NCBI GenBank assembly: GCA_903851195.1
Contig: CAINNJ010000055.1
Coordinates: forward strand, 124,001 to 188,000
Direction of reading: 5' to 3'
Length of the DNA stretch: 64,000 nt
Source: an uncultured Acidobacteriia bacterium
GTDB taxonomy: Bacteria > Acidobacteriota > Terriglobia > Bryobacterales > Bryobacteraceae
The notes beneath the pieces are model-generated. The model made no database searches. It had not been told where the DNA came from and saw nothing but the letters and a program-made list of their open reading frames with translations. Of the stretch, positions 51,676 through 58,188 are shown piece after piece; the first letter of the stretch is position 1; every line of letters starts with the position of its first letter. The translations under genes and the position numbers were made by a program.

Positions 51676-53031
51676 ATGGGGGCTCCCCGTATTCTGATTG
51701 CCGACGATCAGCCGGACGTGCTGGAAGCCCTGCGCCTGCTGCTGAAGCCGGAAGGGTTCCAGACGGAGCAGGCGAACTCGCCTTCGGCGGCGCTGGATTT
51801 GATTGAGACGCGGGATTTCGACGGCGCCATCATCGATCTGAACTACGCGCGCGATACGACGTCCGGCGCGGAAGGGCTGGATCTGCTGAGCGCTCTGCAG
51901 ACGCGCGATTCGCTGCTGCCGGTCATCGTGATGACGGCATGGGGCAGCGTGGATATCGCGGTGGAGGCGATGCGGCGGGGGGCGCGCGATTTTATCCAGA
52001 AGCCGTGGGAGAACGCGCGGGTGCTGGCCATCGTCAAAACACAGGTGGAACTGGGGCGCGCGCTGCGGACGGCGCGGAAGCTGGAAGCCGAAGACCGGGT
52101 GCTGCGGGCGGTGGACCGGCCGGTGTTTATCGCGGAATCCCCGGCGATGAAGCAGGTGCTGCGGATTATCGGCGATGTGGGGCCGTCGGATGCGAACATC
52201 CTGATCACCGGGGAGCCGGGGACGGGGAAGGAAGTGGTGGCGCAGACCATCCACGCGGTGTCGCAGCGGAGTAACCGGCGTCTGGTGGCGGTGAATGCGG
52301 GCGGGTTGTCCGAAGGCGTGTTCGAGAGCGAACTGTTCGGGCATGTGCGCGGGGCGTTCACGGATGCGAAGGCGGACCGCATCGGGCGGTTCGAACTGGC
52401 CGACGGCGGGACGCTGTTCCTGGACGAAATCGCGAATATCAGCGGCACGCAGCAGGCGCGGTTGCTGCGCGTGCTGCAGACCGGCGAACTGGAGCGGGTG
52501 GGCTCGTCACGGACCATCAAGGTGGACGTGCGGGTGCTTTCGGCGACCAATGCGGAACTGGGCGCGGAGGTGGCGGCGGGGCGGTTTCGGGCCGATCTGC
52601 TGTACCGGCTGAATGCGATCGAGATCCATCTGCCGCCGCTGCGGGAGCGGCGCGAGGACATTCCGGCGCTGGCCAGTTTCTTTCTTTCGAACTATGCGGT
52701 GAAATATCGCAAGCAGGTGAGTTCGTTCGACAGCGCGGCCATGCGGGCCATGCTGGAGCACGACTGGCCGGGCAATGTGCGCGAACTGCAGCACGCCATC
52801 GAGCGGGCCGTGTTGCTGGCGCAAAGTGACAAAATACAGGCAGCGGATTTCGGACTGCGCGGCGCGCGCACGCCGCAGCGTCTCGAAGAACTGAGCCTCG
52901 AACAGGTGGAAGCGTTGCTCATCCGGAAGGCGATGGCGCGGTATGAAGGCAATGTCAGCAAGGCGGCGAACGCGCTGGGGCTGAGCCGGAGCGCGCTTTA
53001 TCGACGGCTGGACCGCTACGGGATCGCTTGA
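51676..53031 (+). CDS. NtrC-type response regulator with AAA+ domain
   Basis: A 451-residue regulator: receiver (ILIADDQPDVLEALRLLLKP, phosphorylation aspartate in GAIIDLNYARD, VIVMTAWGSVD, and the lysine in FIQKPWENA), AAA+ domain with Walker A GEPGTGKE, GGTLFLDEI Walker B and WPGNVRELQHAIER, and an HTH_8 of Fis type (NVSKAANALGLSRSALYRRLDRYGI). The sigma-54 contact loop reads GAFTDA instead of the near-invariant GAFTGA. The ATG at 51676 was chosen because it starts the receiver domain; the frame is open upstream. Together with the kinase it should control the efflux operon. Confidence 0.9.
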   Translation: MGAPRILIADDQPDVLEALRLLLKPEGFQTEQANSPSAALDLIETRDFDGAIIDLNYARDTTSGAEGLDLLSALQTRDSLLPVIVMTAWGSVDIAVEAMRRGARDFIQKPWENARVLAIVKTQVELGRALRTARKLEAEDRVLRAVDRPVFIAESPAMKQVLRIIGDVGPSDANILITGEPGTGKEVVAQTIHAVSQRSNRRLVAVNAGGLSEGVFESELFGHVRGAFTDAKADRIGRFELADGGTLFLDEIANISGTQQARLLRVLQTGELERVGSSRTIKVDVRVLSATNAELGAEVAAGRFRADLLYRLNAIEIHLPPLRERREDIPALASFFLSNYAVKYRKQVSSFDSAAMRAMLEHDWPGNVRELQHAIERAVLLAQSDKIQAADFGLRGARTPQRLEELSLEQVEALLIRKAMARYEGNVSKAANALGLSRSALYRRLDRYGIA

Positions 53032-54368
53032 GACGAAAGACTTCGAAAAAGCGCTGGCTCAACTTTGAGCGCAGACTTTTTATCCTGGCCCTTTGCGCGG
53101 GCGCGCCGGCGCTGATTGCGACCGCGATTCTGCTGTCGATTGACGACTACGCGCCGGGCACGCGCTGGACAGTAGGCACGATTCTGCTGCTGGCCTGGGT
53201 GGGTTTCGCGGTGTCCGTGAAAGAGCGCTTCGCGTATTCCATGCGAACGCTGGCGAATCTGCTGGGCGCCTTGCGGGACGGCGATTTTTCCTTCCGGCTG
53301 CGCATGGACGATCGCGGCAGTCTGGGCGAAGTCTACGCGCAGATTAACGAGATGGCGGAGACGCTGCATGAGCAGCGGTTGGGCGCGATGGAAGCGACGG
53401 CGCTGCTGCAGAAGGTGATCAGCGAGATCGACGTGTCGATTTTCGCGTTCGATTCGGGCGGGGCGCTGCGGCTGGTGAACAAAAGCGGAGAGCAACTGAT
53501 TCAGTTGCCGGCGGAACAGGCGATGGGGGAATCGGCGGAGCATCTGGGACTGGCGCCGTATCTGACGGGTCCGGCTTCCTTCGTGACGCGGGCGGTGTTT
53601 CGCGGCGGGGCGGGGCAGTGGAGCGTGCGGCGCGGGGACTTCCGGGAGAGCGGGCAGCCGCATCAGTTGCTGGTGCTGTCGGATATCACGCGCCCGTTGC
53701 GTGAAGAAGAGTTGCATGCGTGGCAGCGGCTGGTCCGTGTGCTGGGGCATGAGATCAATAATTCGCTGACGCCGGTGAAGTCTTTGTCGTCGAGTCTGCT
53801 GACGCTGGTTTCGCGGGAGCCGCTGCCGGAGGACTGGCAGGAGGATGTGCGCTCCGGGCTGAATGTGATTTCCAACCGGTGCGACGCGCTGAACCGCTTC
53901 ACGGGCGCTTATGCGCGGCTGGCGCGGTTGCCGCAGCCAAAGCCCCGGCCGATGCGCGTGGCCGAGTGGGTGGACCGGGTCGTGCGCCTGGAGCAGCGGC
54001 TGACGGTGCGGGTGACGGCGGGACCTGAGGTGACGATCCGCGCGGATCCGGATCAGCTGGATCAGTTGCTGATTAACATTGTGCGCAATGCGGTGGACGC
54101 GACGCTGGAGCGGATGGGCGAGCGGGGCGCGGTGTCGCTCGAATGGCGGGAGAGTTTACGGGGAGTGGAGATCCTGGTGGATGACGAGGGGCACGGGATC
54201 GCGAATCCGGCGAATCTGTTCGTGCCGTTCTTTACGACGAAGCCGGGCGGGTCGGGGATCGGATTGTTTTTGAGCCGGCAGATCGCGGAGGCTCATGCGG
54301 GCACGGTGACGCTGAAGAACCGCACGGGGGCGACGGGTTGCCGGGCCTGTATTACGCTGCCGTTGTAA
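53028..54368 (+). CDS. Sensor histidine kinase, NtrY/KinB-like
   Basis: A 446-residue membrane kinase starting at TTG, which overlaps the regulator stop (TTGA). Two spans (about 20-40 and 48-65) enclose a short loop; then HAMP-like and PAS regions, and the HisKA H-box VLGHEINNSLTPVKSL, the N-box DQLLINIVRNAVDATL and G-boxes VDDEGHGI, TTKPGGSGIGLFLSRQIAEAHAG. The last residues, GCRACITLPL with the stop, are encoded by a 37-base sequence found again at 56344-56380. Confidence 0.92.
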   Translation: MRRKTSKKRWLNFERRLFILALCAGAPALIATAILLSIDDYAPGTRWTVGTILLLAWVGFAVSVKERFAYSMRTLANLLGALRDGDFSFRLRMDDRGSLGEVYAQINEMAETLHEQRLGAMEATALLQKVISEIDVSIFAFDSGGALRLVNKSGEQLIQLPAEQAMGESAEHLGLAPYLTGPASFVTRAVFRGGAGQWSVRRGDFRESGQPHQLLVLSDITRPLREEELHAWQRLVRVLGHEINNSLTPVKSLSSSLLTLVSREPLPEDWQEDVRSGLNVISNRCDALNRFTGAYARLARLPQPKPRPMRVAEWVDRVVRLEQRLTVRVTAGPEVTIRADPDQLDQLLINIVRNAVDATLERMGERGAVSLEWRESLRGVEILVDDEGHGIANPANLFVPFFTTKPGGSGIGLFLSRQIAEAHAGTVTLKNRTGATGCRACITLPL

Positions 54369-54372
54369 GCGA
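54336..54372 (+). repeat. Direct repeat, left copy (37 bp)
   Basis: Perfect direct repeat with 56344-56380. It encodes GCRACITLPL, the stop codon and a few more bases. It marks the left side of the AAA/TOPRIM cassette. Confidence 0.95.
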
Positions 54373-54439
54373 TCGTGCGCAGTCGCGGATACCAAAAACT
54401 TTGAACCAATGGTTAGACTCTAAGTTCGCACATTTGCAA

Positions 54440-55624
54440 ATGCTCAGCCGTATCAAGATAGAATCATTTAAATCCCTGGAAGATGTCGAGATCGATCTTG
54501 GTCTCGTCAACGTCTTCGTGGGCGCCAACGGGAGTGGAAAGAGCAATCTCCTCGAAGCGATCGGAGTGATTTCCGCGGCTGCGAGCGGGCGTGTGGACGA
54601 TGAGGCTCTGATGCGGCGCGGAGTTCGCCCCGGGCTGCCGCAGCTTTATAAGTGCGCACTGATCGGCGCGGCAAAGACTCCGCACATCGTTTTCTCAGCG
54701 GAGAATGAAGATGCCGCTTACAAGGTTAGTCTCTTTAACCCGATGAAGGACCCCCAGCCGGCATGGCGCTATCACACCGAATCGTGGCGCAGTGCTGACC
54801 GGGAACTCGCGGGCCGGTCGCACCGGATGAAATCGAAGCCCAATCCGGAGGCCGGCTTCGCGGCTTTGAAAGCCCTGGAACTGCCGGCCGGAGACCCGGC
54901 GCTGGCTTTACTCGATCTTCTGCGAAATTACGCGATCTACGAGCCGAATACGCCAACCCTGCGGGGCGCCACGCCGGAACGGCAACCCCGGGAGCCTTTG
55001 GGCTTGTCCGGGGGAGGCCTGCCCCAGGCCGTTCATTCTTTGGTTCGCGCGTCTCGCCGCGACGAGGAACTCGAAGCGCTGTTTAATGGTTTTTGCGAAC
55101 TGATCGACTGGGCGCGCTCCGTCGATTCGGCTTCAGCGTCGGACATTCCTCTTTCTCCTTCGGCCGCCACGTCGAACCAGGTCGTTCGGTTTGTCGATCA
55201 GTTCATGAAGTCCGGCCGGAACGTACTCTCCGGCGCGGATGCGAGCGAGGGCGCTCTTTACGTACTGTTTGCCGCGGTGCTTGCCCTTGATGAACGAGCG
55301 CCCCGGTTGCTGGCAGTCGATAATGCCGATCACGGTCTGAATCCCCGACTTGCGCAGGCCCTTATCGGCCGGATCTGCGACGGCGTGCTCAGGGCGAAGG
55401 TATCCCGACAGTTGCTCCTGACGAGTCACAGCCCGCAGGTGCTTGACGGACTGCCGCTCCGTGACGACCGTGTGCGGCTTTTCACTGTCTCACGAACGAA
55501 TACCGGTCGAACGGTGGTTCGCCGTGTGGAGGTCGACGACGAACTCATGAAGATGGGCCGGGAAGGATGGACGCTGTCGCGTTTGTGGGTGATGGGGCAC
55601 CTGGGCGGCGTGCCGAATGTCTGA
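54440..55624 (+). CDS. RecF/OLD-like AAA family ATPase (AAA_21 type)
   Basis: A 394-residue SMC-like/ABC-type ATPase: MLSRIKIESFKSLEDVEIDLGLVNVFVGANGSGKSNLLEAIG with Walker A G28-S35, and the C-terminal part ALYVLFAAVLALDERAPRLLAVDNADHGLNPRLAQALIG, LLLTSHSPQVLDGL with D-loop-like and H-loop-like elements. The Walker B acidic pair reads DN rather than DE, which may be a feature of this subfamily. The ATG at 54440 was chosen because it starts the strand-loop of the family; the frame continues upstream into the kinase end. It overlaps the TOPRIM gene by eight bases. It likely acts with that partner on nucleic acid, perhaps as an anti-phage sensor. Confidence 0.85.
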   Translation: MLSRIKIESFKSLEDVEIDLGLVNVFVGANGSGKSNLLEAIGVISAAASGRVDDEALMRRGVRPGLPQLYKCALIGAAKTPHIVFSAENEDAAYKVSLFNPMKDPQPAWRYHTESWRSADRELAGRSHRMKSKPNPEAGFAALKALELPAGDPALALLDLLRNYAIYEPNTPTLRGATPERQPREPLGLSGGGLPQAVHSLVRASRRDEELEALFNGFCELIDWARSVDSASASDIPLSPSAATSNQVVRFVDQFMKSGRNVLSGADASEGALYVLFAAVLALDERAPRLLAVDNADHGLNPRLAQALIGRICDGVLRAKVSRQLLLTSHSPQVLDGLPLRDDRVRLFTVSRTNTGRTVVRRVEVDDELMKMGREGWTLSRLWVMGHLGGVPNV

Positions 55625-56327
55625 TCCCCTGCGGATCGGTTTTGTGGTGGAGGGGCCTACCGACCGCGTGCTTCTGGAAGCAATCGTCTCCCGCCTGCTG
55701 GATGGACGGGAATACGTTCCGGAACAACTGAGCCCTGAGTTATCGGAAACCTTTGCTCCTTTAAGCGGCGGCGGATGGACTTCGGTGTATCGTTGGTGCC
55801 GACAGGCCGCGAGTCAGGCGGGGGACGCATTGCACGGCAATCCGCTGTTGCGACGCTTTGACATGCTGATTGTCCACGCAGATGCGGATGTGGCGGGCAG
55901 AAGCTATCGTGACGACCAGCGGATTGCCGATGCGCCCCGCGACCTGCCTTGCGAGCGGCCGTGTCCGCCCGCTTCCGATACCACACACGAACTGCGGGAG
56001 GTCATGCAGGGCTGGATGGGAGCGTTGTCCAGCCAGTCCAATCTGGTTCTGTGTACGCCGTCAAAATCGATTGAAACGTGGATATTGGTTGCTCTCTATC
56101 CGGAAAATCCGATTGCGCGCGACCCCCACGTGGAGTGCCGCCCGAATCCCGACGCGCAACTGCAGAATGCCCCGCTCGCGGGGAGAATGATCCGCGGGGG
56201 AAAAAAGGATCGCAGGATGTATCGGCAACGCGCCAGGGAGGTGGCTGCCGCGTGGGACGTCGTTACGCAACGCTGCCCGGAAGCCGCGAGGTTCTCTGTC
56301 GAGGTCAGGATCACACTGGCAGGTTGA
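55617..56327 (+). CDS. TOPRIM-like protein (DUF4276-like) partner
   Basis: A 236-residue protein. Its start RIGFVVEGPTDRVLLEAIVSRLL has the TOPRIM glutamate (EGPTD, E12) and MLIVHADADVAG supplies the DxD (D89, D91). TPSKSIETWILVALYPEN resembles the PxxSIExWLL segment of DUF4276 proteins. A nucleolytic effector role is likely by analogy with other ATPase/TOPRIM pairs such as OLD and PARIS. The stop lies 16 bases before the right repeat. Overlap of eight bases with the ATPase suggests one operon and equal production. Confidence 0.75.
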   Translation: MSDPLRIGFVVEGPTDRVLLEAIVSRLLDGREYVPEQLSPELSETFAPLSGGGWTSVYRWCRQAASQAGDALHGNPLLRRFDMLIVHADADVAGRSYRDDQRIADAPRDLPCERPCPPASDTTHELREVMQGWMGALSSQSNLVLCTPSKSIETWILVALYPENPIARDPHVECRPNPDAQLQNAPLAGRMIRGGKKDRRMYRQRAREVAAAWDVVTQRCPEAARFSVEVRITLAG

Positions 56328-56343
56328 GACGGGCGCTCCGTTC

Positions 56344-56380
56344 GGTTGCCGGGCCTGTATTACGCTGCCGTTGTAAGCGA
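56344..56380 (+). repeat. Direct repeat, right copy (37 bp)
   Basis: Perfect copy of 54336-54372. In-frame continuation to the left reads TGAPFGCRACITLPL instead of TGATGCRACITLPL, that is, an alternative, complete kinase end. Confidence 0.95.
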
Positions 56381-56516
56381 ACCCTCCTGACGCATCGGAA
56401 CACTCAATCCGAACAGCCGGGTGCCCCGTAGTTGCAGATGAAGTCGCAGCACGAAGTCACGCGGCTCGGCTCTACAGGCTATGCCTGAAGAGTTGTGAAA
56501 ACATCCGGGGACCTGA

Positions 56517-57299
56517 ATGCGAGTTATACAACGTGGGTTACTCACAACCCTTTTCCTGACTGCAATTCCGCTTTCCGTCTTTAGTCAAAGCACCAGCTTC
56601 ACGACGGCGTCGGCGGGCAACTGGACGCCGATCGTGGCTCCCGATTCCATCGCGGCCGGGTTCGGCAGCGGGCTGGCTGCCTCCACTACGAGTACGACAA
56701 CGTTGCCGCTCTCCACAACACTGGGCGGCGCCACCATCACGATCACGGACCGCACGGGCAAGAAGCTGCCCGCACAGCTGTTTATGGTCTCGCCGGGTCA
56801 GATCAACTATTTGATTCCGGCTGCCGCGGCGATCGGTCTTGCGACCGTCAGCGTCGCCGCCAATAACAGCACCTTCACGGGGTCGGTGGACATTTCCAAT
56901 GTGTCACCCGCCATCTTTACCGCGAACAACACGGGCTACGGAGTGCCGGCGGCCCAGGTACTCAGTGTCGGCACGGATGGGAAAGGGACGCTCTCCGCGC
57001 CTTACCAGCCGGGCATCTTTGGTTTCACGACGAAGCCTGTCGATATCTCCAGCGGGAGCGTTTACCTCGTGCTCTACGGGACAGGGTTGCGGCGTCACTC
57101 CGCGATCCCGGTCAAGGCGTCCATCGGAGGCATCAGTGTTCCGGTGGCCTTTGCCGGCCCGCAGGGCACACTGCCGGGGCTGGATCAGGTGAATCTGGGA
57201 CCGCTTCCAAAGTCTCTGTCCGGTAAAGGTTCCGACGTGAATCTCATTGTCACGGTGGACGGCAGTCCGGCCAATATCACGCGCGTCGCCATTCAGTAG
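56517..57299 (+). CDS. Secreted protein with TIGR03437-like Solibacter C-terminal domain
   Basis: A 260-residue protein with a signal peptide (MRVIQRGLLTTLFLTAIPLSVFSQ) followed by NWTPIVAPDSIAAGFGSGLAASTTSTTTLPLSTTLGGATITITDRTGKKLPAQLFMVSPGQINYLIP and IFTANNTGYGVPAAQVLSV... LYGTGLR. This is the typical pattern of the TIGR03437 domain that is abundant in Solibacter-type Acidobacteria. Unlike the usual location at the end of long proteins, here it is essentially the whole protein. It is probably cell-surface or secreted; function unknown. It is followed, 40 bases later, by a ferritin-like gene. Confidence 0.85.
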   Translation: MRVIQRGLLTTLFLTAIPLSVFSQSTSFTTASAGNWTPIVAPDSIAAGFGSGLAASTTSTTTLPLSTTLGGATITITDRTGKKLPAQLFMVSPGQINYLIPAAAAIGLATVSVAANNSTFTGSVDISNVSPAIFTANNTGYGVPAAQVLSVGTDGKGTLSAPYQPGIFGFTTKPVDISSGSVYLVLYGTGLRRHSAIPVKASIGGISVPVAFAGPQGTLPGLDQVNLGPLPKSLSGKGSDVNLIVTVDGSPANITRVAIQ

Positions 57300-57338
57300 C
57301 TGTCCAATATTTTGAAAGAAAATCAGGGGATCACAATC

Positions 57339-58160
57339 ATGACGAATCAGATGTTTCCTGCGGACCGGAGATCGTTCGCGAAGCAGTTGGGTCTGGCCAG
57401 CGCGGGTATTGCGGCCTTTTTCGCCGCGGCCGAAAAGGGCATGGCGGCCATTACGGACGTGGATATCGTGCAGTTCGCTCTGAACCTCGAGTATCTGGAG
57501 GCGGAGTTCTATACGGTCGCGCGGACGGGCAAAACCATCGACAGCATGGGTATCGGGATCGATGGCACCGGTCCGACGGGGCCAACGACGGGCGGACAGA
57601 AAGTCACGTTTATCGAGAATTCCACGCTCGCGATGTCGGCGGACCAGATTGGAGCGGACGAGCGCGCCCACGTGGCGCTGCTGCGCAAGACGCTGCAGTC
57701 GCTGGGAATTCAGCCGGTGGCCAAGCCGATGATCAATCTGAACGCTCTGGGCACCGGGTTCGAGAGCCAGGAAGCGTTTATCGCACTGGCGCGCGCTTTC
57801 GAAGATGTGGGCGTGAGCGCTTATGGCGGCGCGGCGCCACTGATTCAGGACAAGACGATTCTCGGCGTGGCGGCCCGCATTCTGGCCACCGAAGCGGAGC
57901 ACACCGGAAATCTTCGTCTGCATGCCGCGCTTTATCAGGCGCAGACGAAAGCGCTGGACGCGGTAGACATGCCGCCGCTGCCCACCGGGATGAAGTACAT
58001 TTCGGTGGACAGCAACGGTCTGACGGCGGTGCGGACGCCGGGCCAGGTGCTCAACATCGTGTACGGCGGTCAGGTGAATGCGGTGAGCGGCGGCTTCTTC
58101 CCGATGGGTGTCAATGGCGGCATTAACATGTCGTCGGCGGCTGCCACCGCGACTTCCTGA
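57339..58160 (+). CDS. Ferritin-like domain protein with Tat-like signal
   Basis: A 273-residue protein from ATG 57339, behind an AGGGGA ribosome site (alternative start nine codons upstream). The N-terminus DRRSFAKQLGLASAGIAAFFAAA is a twin-arginine-type signal. The body (DVDIVQFALNLEYLEAEFYTVARTG, ADERAHVALLRKTLQSLG, EAFIALARAFEDVGVSAYGGAAPLI, ILATEAEHTGNLRLHAALYQ) is the Ferritin_2 four-helix pattern with Glu and His residues as in di-iron or dessication-related proteins. It may protect from oxidative stress. Pairs with the upstream TIGR03437 gene. Confidence 0.85.
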   Translation: MTNQMFPADRRSFAKQLGLASAGIAAFFAAAEKGMAAITDVDIVQFALNLEYLEAEFYTVARTGKTIDSMGIGIDGTGPTGPTTGGQKVTFIENSTLAMSADQIGADERAHVALLRKTLQSLGIQPVAKPMINLNALGTGFESQEAFIALARAFEDVGVSAYGGAAPLIQDKTILGVAARILATEAEHTGNLRLHAALYQAQTKALDAVDMPPLPTGMKYISVDSNGLTAVRTPGQVLNIVYGGQVNAVSGGFFPMGVNGGINMSSAAATATS

Positions 58161-58188
58161 GAAAAGCTATTTGAGCCGGGCCTCGACT

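Larger units (their letters stand above)
54373..56380 (+). mobile_element. Two-gene AAA/TOPRIM cassette between direct repeats
   Basis: A unit of 2008 bases with one copy of the 37-bp repeat at its right end, the left copy being at the end of the kinase gene. It holds two genes with an 8-base overlap and lower GC than the kinase. No integrase or transposase is inside. The right repeat keeps the frame of the kinase end (TGAPFGCRACITLPL and stop). Confidence 0.6.
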
